From: DASXMT01 sp036521415
GTDB taxonomy: Bacteria; Actinomycetota; Acidimicrobiia; Acidimicrobiales; RAAP-2
Length of the DNA: 64,000 nt
Reading direction: 5' to 3'
Assembly: GCA_036521415.1 (NCBI GenBank)
Contig: DATDHU010000154.1
Span: forward strand, 1-64,000
Part shown: positions 14,953 through 23,396 of the stretch, one piece after another
How positions within the stretch are numbered: the first letter of the stretch is position 1
Layout: each line of letters begins with the position of its first letter
The notes under the pieces: generated by a model
The model's input: only the letters and a program-made list of their open reading frames with translations
Told to the model about the DNA's origin: nothing
The model's database searches: none
Program-made: the position numbers and the translations under genes

Positions 14953-16969
14953 GGGTCCGCTCCGCAACGGCGCCGCCGGTCTTCCCGCCAAGGTGGCGGC
15001 TCTCCTGACCCACGCCAAGGTGGCGGCTGTCTTGCCTACCGCCAAGGTGGCGGCTGTCCTGCCTACCGCCAAGGTGGCGGCCGAGGGCCATCACCGGGAA
15101 GATCAGGCGGTACAGGTGGTAGTTGATGTAGAAGTCCCCAGGGAAGCCGGTGCCGGTGAACCAGGGCTCGTCCCAGGTCCCGTCGTCTCGCTGGGTGCCG
15201 ACCAGGAACTCGATGCCGGCGTCGGCGGACGTCCCCTGGCGCCCGGCGGCGAGGAGGGCGAGGAGGGCCCAGGCCGTCTGGGAGGCGGTCGAGGTCCCTT
15301 GCCCGCCCAGGCTCGGGTCTCGGTAGGAGCGGAGGTCCTCACCCCAGCCACCGTCGTGGTTCTGATGGGACTCGAGCCACCGGACCGCCTTGGCCAGAGC
15401 CGGGTGCTCGGGCCCGATGCCCGCCGCGGTGAGGGCCGGTACCACGGCCCCGGTGCCGTAGACGTAGTTGGCTCCCCAGCGACCGAACCAGGAGCCGTCG
15501 GCCTCCTGCGCGTCGAGCAGCCACTGGACGCCGCGGTCCATGGCCGGACCGCGGCGGCCCAGCACGGCCAGCATCTCGACCACGTGGGCGGTGACGTCCG
15601 CGCTCGGTGGGTCGATGAGCTCACCGAAGTCGCAGAAGGGGAGCTCCTCGCACAGGCCGCGGGTGTTGTCGGCGTCGAAGGCACCCCAGCCACCGTCGCG
15701 GCACTGCATCCCCTCGATCCAGGCCACGGCCCGGTCGATGGCCCCTTCGGCGGAGACGTCGCAGTGCCGGAGGGCCAGCACCACCTCGGCCGTGTCGTCG
15801 ATGTCGGGGTAATGGTCGTTGGCGAACTCGAACGCCCACCCGCCGGGAGCGAGACGGGGCCGCCGGATGCTCCAGTCCCCCCTGATGGTGACCTCCTGGC
15901 CCAACAGCCAGGCGCCGGCCTCTCGCATGCCCTGGTCGGTGGGCAACGTGCCCGCATCGGCCAACCCGATGACGGCCAGGGCCGTGTCCCACACCGGTGA
16001 CTGACAGGCCTCGAGGCGACGGCCGGCCTCGTCCTCGATGGTGAAGCCGTCCAGCCCGTCCAGGCCGGCGCGCATGACGGGATGATCGAGCGGGTAGCCC
16101 TGTAGATGCAGCGCCATGAGCGAATAGACCCAGGGAGGCTGGATCCCGCCCCAGGATCCGTCAGCCTCTTGGCGCTGCACGATCCATCGCTCGGCCCGCT
16201 GCAGTGCCAGCTTGCGCAGCACGGAGACGGGCCGGCGCTCGTAGACGTGGAGCAATCGGTCGAGCCGCTCGAAGCGCCTCCCCCACCGGCTGGTGGGCCT
16301 GTGCGGGGGCAGTGTCCCGGTCCGGAGCTCGTCGATGGTCACCGGGATGGGGCGAACAGGTCGGTGGGCACTGATCACGGTTAGGGCGGCGACCGTCTGA
16401 CGGGCCCAGCAACCAAAGTCGTAGATGTTGAGGGGCACCGACGGCGGGAGGAGCATGAGCTCGGGCGGCATGACCGGGAGGTCCTCCCACGACCAGAGCC
16501 CGAACAGCGCCATCCAGATCCGGGTGAAGACCCGGCTGGCCTCCAGGCCGCCGGAATGGCGGACGAATCCCGCGGCCCGGGCCATGTGTGGCGCGTCGAC
16601 TCCGTCGCCGGCCAGTCGGAGGGCCACGTAGGCCTCGATGGTGGTGGAGAGGTCCGGCGGGCCTCCGTGGAAGGTGGCCCAGGTCCCGTCGTCGCGCTGG
16701 CGGGAGCGGATCCACGTCGCCGTCCTCTGCGTCTGGTCATCGGTGCGGATCCCGAGGAACTGGCGCAACAGGAGGTCTTCCGCCTCCATGGTGACGTTCG
16801 TCTCGAGCTCACCTTTCCACCAGCCGTCGGGATCCTGCAGCCGGCCCAGTGCGCCGACGGCGCGGGTGAGCGCTTCGCCCGCGGTCCGGTCGAGGCGGTG
16901 CCCGTCGGTGCCCGTGGCTTCGGCGTCAGGCGCCCGGTCGAAGACCGAGGAGCTGGTGGTGGCGGTCAT
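14945..16969 (-). CDS. shc: Squalene-hopene cyclase
   Basis: A 674-residue triterpene cyclase that turns squalene into hopene at the membrane. The catalytic acid motif DIDDTA (consensus DxDDTA) lies near residue 390. Several QW repeats are visible (GSWGG, GGWGAFD, GSWFGRWG, DGGWGED, DGTWDE). The ATG overlaps the stop of the prenyl synthase gene as ATGA. The last 35 residues, after the family end FPVMALGRHLGG, are encoded by a 27-bp minisatellite and are not part of the conserved fold. It is the central enzyme of this operon. Confidence 0.96.
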   Translation of the reverse strand: MTATTSSSVFDRAPDAEATGTDGHRLDRTAGEALTRAVGALGRLQDPDGWWKGELETNVTMEAEDLLLRQFLGIRTDDQTQRTATWIRSRQRDDGTWATFHGGPPDLSTTIEAYVALRLAGDGVDAPHMARAAGFVRHSGGLEASRVFTRIWMALFGLWSWEDLPVMPPELMLLPPSVPLNIYDFGCWARQTVAALTVISAHRPVRPIPVTIDELRTGTLPPHRPTSRWGRRFERLDRLLHVYERRPVSVLRKLALQRAERWIVQRQEADGSWGGIQPPWVYSLMALHLQGYPLDHPVMRAGLDGLDGFTIEDEAGRRLEACQSPVWDTALAVIGLADAGTLPTDQGMREAGAWLLGQEVTIRGDWSIRRPRLAPGGWAFEFANDHYPDIDDTAEVVLALRHCDVSAEGAIDRAVAWIEGMQCRDGGWGAFDADNTRGLCEELPFCDFGELIDPPSADVTAHVVEMLAVLGRRGPAMDRGVQWLLDAQEADGSWFGRWGANYVYGTGAVVPALTAAGIGPEHPALAKAVRWLESHQNHDGGWGEDLRSYRDPSLGGQGTSTASQTAWALLALLAAGRQGTSADAGIEFLVGTQRDDGTWDEPWFTGTGFPGDFYINYHLYRLIFPVMALGRHLGGRQDSRHLGGRQDSRHLGVGQESRHLGGKTGGAVAERTHG
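14987..15080. repeat. 27-bp tandem repeat at the end of shc
   Basis: Four copies with the core GCCAAGGTGGCGG start at 14987, 15014, 15041 and 15068, exactly 27 bp apart. The period keeps the reading frame and encodes about RHLGGRQDS repeats in the Shc tail. Each core has short inverted arms, GCCA and TGGC, around a 3-base loop. The array ends 35 bp from the next gene's start. Confidence 0.85.
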
Positions 16970-17967
16970 CGGTCGCGCTCGGTCACGAACTGGGCGATGG
17001 CCTCCAACTGGGAGCGGGGGCCGGGGAGGAGGTCGGCCCGGTCCAGAGACGTGAGCGCCGCGTCCAGGTGGGACTCGGCGATGCCCATGGCCTCGTCGCG
17101 AGCGCCGCTCTCCTCGATGAGCCGGGCGGCCTCGATGACGTCGTCTCCCGCCAGCGGGCGACCGAGCAGTGCGGCGAGCTCGGGACGCCGACCGTCGACG
17201 CGGGCCAGTGCGGTGACGACCGGGAGGGTCATCTTGTGCTGGACCAGATCGTTGCCGGCCGGCTTACCGGTCTGGCTCGGCTCGCCCCAGATCCCCAGCA
17301 CGTCGTCGATGGCCTGGAAGGCGATGCCCACGTTGCGGCCGAAGTCGGCTAGGGCGGCCACGGTGGGGTCGGGGGCACCGACCAGCAGGGCGCCGAGCGA
17401 CGAGGCACAGGACAACAGGGCCCCTGTCTTCCCGGTGGCCATGCGCAGGCACTCCTCCACAGTCACCGAGGCTCGGGTCTCGAAGGCCATGTCGTCGGCC
17501 TGGCCGGCGATCATCTCCTGGGTGGCCGTGGTCAGGGCGGCCGTGGCCCGCACCCGCTCGGGGGTGGGATCGTCGAGCAGCACCTGGGTAGCCAGCGCGG
17601 CCAATGCATCCCCGGCGATGATGGCCGAGCCGATCCCGAACTGGGCCCAGACGGTCGGGCGATGACGCCGGTCGCGGTCCTCGTCGATGATGTCGTCGTG
17701 GAGCAGCGAGAAGTTGTGGACCAGCTCGATGGCCACGGCTCCGGGGATGCCCGTCTCCTCGGTGCCGCCGGCCGCCGCCGCCGAAACCAGCACCAGTGCG
17801 GCCCGGACCCGCTTGCCCCCGCCGGCCAGGTGATGGCGGACTGGCTCGGCCAGCTCGGGGCTGAGGCGGTCGACAGCCGCATCGAGAGCCGGAGTGACGA
17901 GCGCGGCGGCGCGCCCCAGGGACTCGGGGAGGAGTGCGGGAACCGTCGTTGCCGGAGAGGCGGTCAT
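16966..17967 (-). CDS. Polyprenyl (farnesyl/geranylgeranyl-type) diphosphate synthase
   Basis: A 333-residue trans-prenyltransferase. The first aspartate-rich motif is DDIIDEDRDRRHRPT near residue 87, the second is in FQAIDDVLGIWG, and KR of GGGKRVRAAL binds the allylic or homoallylic substrate. In actinobacterial hopanoid operons the gene in this place supplies farnesyl diphosphate for squalene. The residues before the first motif (SLLHDD) do not fix the chain length. The start at 17967 has a strong AAGGAG site and overlaps the hpnE stop (ATGA). The stop overlaps shc the same way. Confidence 0.92.
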   Translation of the reverse strand: MTASPATTVPALLPESLGRAAALVTPALDAAVDRLSPELAEPVRHHLAGGGKRVRAALVLVSAAAAGGTEETGIPGAVAIELVHNFSLLHDDIIDEDRDRRHRPTVWAQFGIGSAIIAGDALAALATQVLLDDPTPERVRATAALTTATQEMIAGQADDMAFETRASVTVEECLRMATGKTGALLSCASSLGALLVGAPDPTVAALADFGRNVGIAFQAIDDVLGIWGEPSQTGKPAGNDLVQHKMTLPVVTALARVDGRRPELAALLGRPLAGDDVIEAARLIEESGARDEAMGIAESHLDAALTSLDRADLLPGPRSQLEAIAQFVTERDR

Positions 17968-19361
17968 TGTGGGACTCCTTCGAGCCTGGGGGCCGGGACT
18001 CCTTGGAGATGGAGGGGCGGGTTGTCGCGTTCGCTGCTCTGCTCGCTGCCGGCCTCGGCCAGGGCCACCGCCGCAGCCGACTGCCCGCTGCGCACCGCCC
18101 CCTCCATGGTCGCCGGCCAACCCGTGTCGCACCAGGCGCCAGCCAGCGCCAGGCCTCGGAGGCCGGTCCGCGAGGAGGGCCGCAATGCGGCCGTCCCAGG
18201 AACAGCGCGGAAGGTGGCTGCGCGCTCGCGGCTGACCGTGCCGTCGACAAGGCGAGCGTGGCGGGCCGCCGGGAGCAGTTCGTCGAGAGCCTGGCGGAAC
18301 GAGCGCACTAGGTCCTCGGGGCGCTGGCCGATGACGGCATCGGCCCCTGACAACGAGATGGCCAGGCACTGCCCTTGAGCCAGGCCGGACGAGGCCGTGC
18401 GGTCGAACAGGAACTGGATCGGGGTGCCCATGCCGGCGGCCATGGGGAGGTCGGTCACCCGGCGATCGAGGACCAGGTGCACGTTGACGATGGGCGAGGT
18501 GCCCAGTCCGTCGACGGCGGGCAGGACGCCCTTTGGAACGAGGGCAGCGGTCACCTCGGGCGGTGTGGCGACGATCACCGAATCAGCGCGCACCGGGCCG
18601 TCGGGAGTGGCGACGGTCCAGCTGCCGTCAGTGGCGCGGGAGACCCCCTCGACCCGGGACCCGAGCCGCACGTCGACGCCGGACGCCGACAGAGCCCGCG
18701 ACCCGTTCTCGGCGTGCAGCTGCCGCAGGGGTACCTGGGACCACCCGATGTCACCGCCGTCGGCGCTGTCGAGCAGGCCGGTGCGGAAGACCTTGACCGC
18801 CAAGGCCAGGGACGCCTCGGCGGCGGGCACATTGACCGTGGGAAGGGTGATGAGGTCCCACAGACGCTCGACGGCCCTGGCGCTCTGCCCGTGATCGGCC
18901 AGCCACCGCCCGAAGGTGATGCGGTCGAGTGCGGGGTCGTGAGGGTCGAGGCGGCGCATGGCCAGGACGGCGCGCCCCAGCCCGGCCCGTTCCCCCACAC
19001 TGAGGAAGCGGTAGCGGGCCAACGAACCGGCGAGGTGGAAGGGGGCGGGCAGGTCGGTGCGGGTGATGGACGCGGTGATCCCCCCCGGCGCCAGGACGGG
19101 CACCTCGAGCCGGGGCTGGAGCGACACCTCGCCCGTGGCCCCGATGCGTTCCAGGAATCCGCGGTAGGCGGTGCAGCACCGCATGAAGACGTGCTGGCCG
19201 TTGTCGAACCAGAGACCGTTGCGGCGGAACGACCAGGTGAGCCCGCCCAACCGGGAGCGCCGCTCGAAGACGACGACGTCGGCCCCCCCGTCGACGGCGG
19301 CCAGTGCAGCACTGACGCCGGCCAGTCCCCCTCCGATGACCGCTATGCGCGGGCAGGTCAC
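17964..19361 (-). CDS. hpnE: Hydroxysqualene dehydroxylase HpnE (FAD)
   Basis: A 465-residue FAD-dependent amine-oxidase/desaturase-fold protein. It starts with the dinucleotide motif IAVIGGGLAGVSAALAA and the adenine-ribose Glu (VVFERR), followed by RLGGLTWSF. The C-terminal FAD-binding segment is LALAGAWCDTGWPATMEGAV. In the HpnCDE route HpnE reduces hydroxysqualene to squalene. The GTG at 19361 overlaps the hpnD stop (GTGA). The last 30 residues are rich in Ser, Glu and Pro and precede the overlap with the prenyl synthase. Confidence 0.93.
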   Translation of the reverse strand: MTCPRIAVIGGGLAGVSAALAAVDGGADVVVFERRSRLGGLTWSFRRNGLWFDNGQHVFMRCCTAYRGFLERIGATGEVSLQPRLEVPVLAPGGITASITRTDLPAPFHLAGSLARYRFLSVGERAGLGRAVLAMRRLDPHDPALDRITFGRWLADHGQSARAVERLWDLITLPTVNVPAAEASLALAVKVFRTGLLDSADGGDIGWSQVPLRQLHAENGSRALSASGVDVRLGSRVEGVSRATDGSWTVATPDGPVRADSVIVATPPEVTAALVPKGVLPAVDGLGTSPIVNVHLVLDRRVTDLPMAAGMGTPIQFLFDRTASSGLAQGQCLAISLSGADAVIGQRPEDLVRSFRQALDELLPAARHARLVDGTVSRERAATFRAVPGTAALRPSSRTGLRGLALAGAWCDTGWPATMEGAVRSGQSAAAVALAEAGSEQSSERDNPPLHLQGVPAPRLEGVPQ

Positions 19362-20197
19362 GGAGTGCCACCGGAGATGCTGCGCAGGGCGATGTACCCC
19401 TTCTCCCATGCCGGCAGCGACACCCGCCCGCGGGTCACGGCGATCGGGTCCCGCTCGATGCGAGCCAGCAGGCGGCGATAGATGCCGGCCATGGCCGAGA
19501 CACAGGCGCGGCTCCTCCGGTCGAGCAGTGGGAGCAGCCGGAGCCCTCGATCGAACCACTCACGCGCCCGCACGCACTCGAAGGCCACGAGGTCAGCCAC
19601 GGCCGACGGCGGCCCGCTCAGGTCGGGCGGGCAGCCCACCGCTTCTGCGTCCTCGGTCGGCAGGTAGACGCGACCACGCTCGCCGTCCTCGATGATGTCC
19701 CGGAGGATGTTGGTCAGCTGGAGGGCCACGCCGAGGTCGTCGGCCAGCGGGTTGGCTACGGTCACGTCGTCCACCCCGAAGATGGCGAGTGACAGGCGGC
19801 CCACCGAGCCGGCTACCCGGCGGCAGTAGCCCACCAGGTCGTCGATGGTGGCGTACTCCGCCCCCCCGACGTCCATGACACAGCCGTCGATCAACTCGCC
19901 GAACGCAGCCATGGGCAAGCCGTAGCGCGCCGCGGCATGGGCGACACCGGCGAGCACCGGGTCGTCGGTCTCGGCCGAGACGGGCTCCAGGTCCTTGCGG
20001 ACGGCGGCCAGCTCCTCGAGACGCTGGGCGGCGGGCGCGTCGCCGTCGCCGATGTCGTCAATCCTCCTGGCCAGGGCGTAGACAGCCGACAGGGCGTGCC
20101 GCTCGGGCTCTTTGAGCAGGCGGATGCCGTAGGCGAAGTTCTTGGCCTCACGACGGGTGATGGCCTCGCACTCGAGATAGGCGGCATCGGCATTCAT
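19358..20197 (-). CDS. hpnD: Presqualene diphosphate synthase HpnD
   Basis: A 279-residue squalene/phytoene synthase-family enzyme that condenses two farnesyl diphosphates to presqualene diphosphate. The two aspartate-rich motifs are RRIDDIGDGD near residue 46 and the second at QLTNILRDIIED near residue 165. YCRRVAGSVG is the usual mid-region. The ATG overlaps the hpnC stop by 4 bp. Placement directly between hpnC and hpnE separates it from carotenoid phytoene synthases. Confidence 0.94.
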   Translation of the reverse strand: MNADAAYLECEAITRREAKNFAYGIRLLKEPERHALSAVYALARRIDDIGDGDAPAAQRLEELAAVRKDLEPVSAETDDPVLAGVAHAAARYGLPMAAFGELIDGCVMDVGGAEYATIDDLVGYCRRVAGSVGRLSLAIFGVDDVTVANPLADDLGVALQLTNILRDIIEDGERGRVYLPTEDAEAVGCPPDLSGPPSAVADLVAFECVRAREWFDRGLRLLPLLDRRSRACVSAMAGIYRRLLARIERDPIAVTRGRVSLPAWEKGYIALRSISGGTP

Positions 20198-21141
20198 GCG
20201 GCGGCCCCACCTTCGGATGATGGGAAACGGCTCGATGTCGCGGCCTGGTCTGCCGACGCGGTTTGGTCAGGTCCGCCTTGTTCGGGCGATGCGAAGAGGG
20301 TGGTCGCCAGGCGGGCCACGATCCCGAGGGGCCGGGGCTTGCACCGCGTGCCCAAGACGTCGTACCCGGCGCGCTGGATTGCATCGAGGGCGGCTTCGCC
20401 GCCGCCCACGAAACCGGCGACCGCGGCGCGCGGTTGCCAGGGCAGGCCTCCGCTCAAGGGCCGACCCGCGGCCAGGCGACGGCGCGCCCGGTTGACGTGT
20501 ACCGCCACCAGGCGTTGGAGCGAGGGGCCGGCACGGGGGGCCAACAACTGGTCCTCAGTGACCCCGAAGGCCGCCCGGTCACGGGCCGGGAGATAGATCC
20601 TGCCGCGGATCGCGTCTTCGCCGATGTCTTGGAGGTGCTCTGTCAGCTGCAGCCCGATGCACACCTCGTCGGACAGCGCGACCCGAGCCGGTGTGCTAGC
20701 GCCGAACACCAAGAGCACCAACTGGCCGACCGGAACGGCCGAGAGCCGGCAGTAGTCGGCCAGCTCCTCGATCGTCTCGTAACGCCGGACCGTCTGGTCG
20801 ACCCGGTTGGCTTCGATCAGGGCGCGAAAGGGATCGAGGGGCAGGCTCAGTTCGGACAAGGTCGGCATCAGCCGCACGAGGATGGGATGGGTGGCCGTTC
20901 CCTCGTTGGCCCGCTCGAGCTCGGACTCGAGCCAGTCGAGCTGGGCCGGGCGGTCGCCTTCGACCTCGTCGCCGATGTCGTCGGCCAAGCGGGCGAACCC
21001 GTAGATGGCCATCAAGTGGGAGCGCACCCGGCGGGGGAGGAAGAACGAGGCGACGGGGAAGTTCTCCGAGCGGGCCTGACCCAGGATCGCGTCGGCATCA
21101 AGGTCTGGGATCGATGGTGAAACTCCTAGGGAGGATGGCAC
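20194..21141 (-). CDS. hpnC: Hydroxysqualene synthase HpnC
   Basis: A 315-residue squalene synthase-family enzyme that converts presqualene diphosphate to hydroxysqualene. Motifs are the N-terminal ENFPVASFFLP, the first Asp-rich motif RLADDIGDE and the second, altered, HLQDIGEDAIRGRIYLP. The C-terminal 40 residues are low-complexity. The start is a GTG at 21141; no ATG exists until the conserved core. It is the first gene of the operon, 17 bp from the inverted repeat at 21158-21195, which overlaps the likely -10 region. Confidence 0.93.
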   Translation of the reverse strand: MPSSLGVSPSIPDLDADAILGQARSENFPVASFFLPRRVRSHLMAIYGFARLADDIGDEVEGDRPAQLDWLESELERANEGTATHPILVRLMPTLSELSLPLDPFRALIEANRVDQTVRRYETIEELADYCRLSAVPVGQLVLLVFGASTPARVALSDEVCIGLQLTEHLQDIGEDAIRGRIYLPARDRAAFGVTEDQLLAPRAGPSLQRLVAVHVNRARRRLAAGRPLSGGLPWQPRAAVAGFVGGGEAALDAIQRAGYDVLGTRCKPRPLGIVARLATTLFASPEQGGPDQTASADQAATSSRFPSSEGGAAA

Positions 21142-21157
21142 GTTTGACCGGACCTTC

Positions 21158-21195
21158 GTATAACAATGGTGACCAGCGGTTCGCCACTGTTATAC
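21158..21195. promoter_or_regulatory. Long inverted repeat at the hopanoid operon promoter
   Basis: The left arm GTATAACAATGG (21158-21169) and right arm CCACTGTTATAC (21184-21195) pair at 11 of 12 bases around a 14-base spacer. On the minus strand the downstream arm contains the TTATAC that fits a -10 box for hpnC, so a bound dimer would block transcription. The adjacent double helix-turn-helix regulator is the obvious candidate binder. Confidence 0.75.
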
Positions 21196-21296
21196 ATCGG
21201 GATCGCCAGGGGCCCAACATCCCACCCGAACAGGGCTATTGCCCGTTCCGTATGGTTTGGCCCCGACCCAGATCGGGCCAGCTGAGAACGCCTGTT

Positions 21297-22310
21297 CTAC
21301 CGCATTCCCATCGAGACCCGGAAGAGTCGCAACAAGGCGTTGTCCGCCACCCGCCGTCCGGCGCTCAGGGCGGCGTGGCCCTTGGCCCGGAGGTGGGGCG
21401 ACACCCGTCCGGCGATTCCCTCGGTGATCCCCGAGGCGATGCCGGCGACGTCGGTCTCCCCCCGAAGCTCGCGCGTCATGATCTCGAGGTACAGGGGAAC
21501 GAAGGGCTTGAGCAGCGTGGCCAGCTCGGCCACTGCCTTCGTCTCGCTCATCGGCTCGTTGAGCGTGTCGAGCCCTTCACCCACGGCATCCACAGTTGAG
21601 AGGGCGGCGGCCAGGAAGATGTCGTGCTTCGAATCGAAGTAACGGTAGAACGAGCCCTTGGCGATGCCGGCCGCCTCGCAGATCTGGCCGACGTTCACCG
21701 TCGCGTAGCCCTCAGAGGCGAACGCCTGACGCGCCGCAGCCAGCAGCCGGGCCGCGGGAAGGGATGGCTCTGACCGGACGAGGTAGGTGGTCACGATCTG
21801 GTCCCACATCTCGACCGAGTAGGGCTCGGTTCGTTCGACGGCCAGTAGCTCGGGCAAGAGCTCGCCGATGGACGGAAGGGACAGTCGCCACCGGTCCCGG
21901 AGCAACCGGATCAGCTTGAGCGCCTCGACGTGCCGCTCGTCATAAAGGAACCGCTTCGACTCGACAGCGGTGGGCTCGGGCACCAGGCCCAGCCGGCGAT
22001 AGTGGTGGATGCTGGGCACCGGGACCCCTGATCGGTCCGCCAGCTCGGCCACGGTGAGTAGGGCCGTGACGTCGCCGACCGGTCCGGTCGATGCGGTGCT
22101 GTCCCCGATGGCCGGCCCGCCCGGGGCGGCATACCCCTCGGGGCTCTCGAGTGCTGACCCGTCGACTGCCCCGGCGGCTGACGCGTCGCCACGCCCGGCG
22201 GCTGACCCGTCGGCATCCGCGGTCACCGACCTGACGATTGACCGGGTGGCCGCCAACCCATCGGGAGCCGGGGGCGACGATCGCAGTTGATTCCGACGCT
22301 TACGGGTCAT
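21297..22310 (-). CDS. Regulator with fused MerR-type and TetR-type DNA-binding domains
   Basis: A 337-residue protein. Residues 1-82 are a basic start and low-complexity Ala/Gly/Ser. Residues 84-150 are a MerR-like winged helix (LTVAELADRSGVPVPSIHHY, RRLGLVPEP, then a dimer helix). Residues 187-233 are a TetR helix-turn-helix (AARQAFASEGYATVNVGQIC, EAAGIAKGSFYRYFDSKHDI), followed by a TetR ligand domain to the C-terminus. The ATG at 22310 has an AGGAGGG site. It points toward the hopanoid operon, 155 bp upstream of hpnC. Control of that operon is an inference from position and from the long inverted repeat. The ligand is unknown. Confidence 0.88.
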   Translation of the reverse strand: MTRKRRNQLRSSPPAPDGLAATRSIVRSVTADADGSAAGRGDASAAGAVDGSALESPEGYAAPGGPAIGDSTASTGPVGDVTALLTVAELADRSGVPVPSIHHYRRLGLVPEPTAVESKRFLYDERHVEALKLIRLLRDRWRLSLPSIGELLPELLAVERTEPYSVEMWDQIVTTYLVRSEPSLPAARLLAAARQAFASEGYATVNVGQICEAAGIAKGSFYRYFDSKHDIFLAAALSTVDAVGEGLDTLNEPMSETKAVAELATLLKPFVPLYLEIMTRELRGETDVAGIASGITEGIAGRVSPHLRAKGHAALSAGRRVADNALLRLFRVSMGMR

Positions 22311-22557
22311 CGCCCTCCTTGCTCGTGGTCATGGTAGCCCTCACGTGGGCCACCAACCTGTTCGCGGCCGGTGAGGTTCAATTGGTCTCACCAAGTCGTC
22401 CGGCGCCGCTGGGTCCTACCCGGATCGCAGGTCGAAGCTAACCGGGCGTGGACCACGAACAGGGGTCAGCCCGTCCGCCCGCACCTCGCCAAGGCTCCGT
22501 ACGGTTCACCCGATCCCCTAGGATGACCAGGCGATCGAGTCTCATGGGGGTGTGTTC

Positions 22558-23340
22558 GTGGGGATTGACGGCGTGGCTCCCTCGAGAGTGGTCGGGGCCG
22601 CGGTCGGGCTGGCCCTGGCCGCCAACTATGTGCCGAGCACGGTCACGCTCGGGCAGTGGAGCCCGCTCCGTTCCCTCCCCCGCGACCTCTGTCGATGGCG
22701 CGGACCGAAGGGGAGAAAGGTGGCGCTCACATTCGACGACGGCCCCAACCCACACACCACCCCACACCTGCTCGATCGGCTCGACCAGTTGGGTCTTCGC
22801 GCCACCTTCTTCTGCGTGGGCTCGCTCGTCGAGCGCGACGGGGACGTCGTCGGCGAGATCGCCCGCCGTGGCCACCAGGTGGAGACCCACGGCTATCGGC
22901 ACGAACACCATCTCCTCCGGTCTCCGCAGTGGATCGTCAAGGACCTGCGACGGGCCATCGAGGTCATGGCCGGGTGCGGCCATCCCTCGTCGTGGTACCG
23001 GCCGTCCTACGGCCAAGCGACCGGCGCCACGCTGGTCGTCGCCCGGGCCCTCGGACTGCGGACGGTGCTGTGGTCGTCGTGGGGACGGGAGTGGGCCACC
23101 AACGACCCGAACGAGGTAGCCGAGCGCGTCACCAGCCGGCTCGGCGGTGGGGCGATCATCCTGCTCCACGACAACGACGAGCTGGGCTCTCCGGGCATGT
23201 GGCGCGTCGGCCATGCAGCCTTGCCCCGGTTGGCCGCCGAGCTCGAACGCCGGGAGCTGGTTGCCGTCACACTTGACGAGCTGGTCCCAAACCGCCGGTC
23301 GGAGGCACGCGAAGCCGCTGGTATCGAAGTCGGCGCATAG
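22558..23340 (+). CDS. Polysaccharide deacetylase (NodB homology) family protein
   Basis: A 260-residue carbohydrate esterase family 4 enzyme. The metal-binding Asp pair is in LTFDDGPNPHT near residue 61, the His ligands in ETHGYRHEH, the RPSYG motif follows, and the late catalytic His is in IILLHDND. The N-terminus has a hydrophobic stretch (about residues 8-25) that may anchor it in or export it across the membrane. I favour the GTG at 22558 because the GGGGG tract then sits 7 bases away; a GTG at 22552 is the alternative. It diverges from the MerR-TetR regulator. Such enzymes de-N-acetylate cell-wall glycans. Confidence 0.88.
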   Translation: MGIDGVAPSRVVGAAVGLALAANYVPSTVTLGQWSPLRSLPRDLCRWRGPKGRKVALTFDDGPNPHTTPHLLDRLDQLGLRATFFCVGSLVERDGDVVGEIARRGHQVETHGYRHEHHLLRSPQWIVKDLRRAIEVMAGCGHPSSWYRPSYGQATGATLVVARALGLRTVLWSSWGREWATNDPNEVAERVTSRLGGGAIILLHDNDELGSPGMWRVGHAALPRLAAELERRELVAVTLDELVPNRRSEAREAAGIEVGA

Positions 23341-23396
23341 CCGTTCCGAGCACCGCCTACCCGCTCGGGTCCGCTGGTCACGAGTCAGAGGGGTCG

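Noticed and set aside
14987..15080. Short CRISPR-like array
   Set aside because: The period is 27 bp with almost no unique spacer, it is in frame in shc, and no cas gene is nearby.
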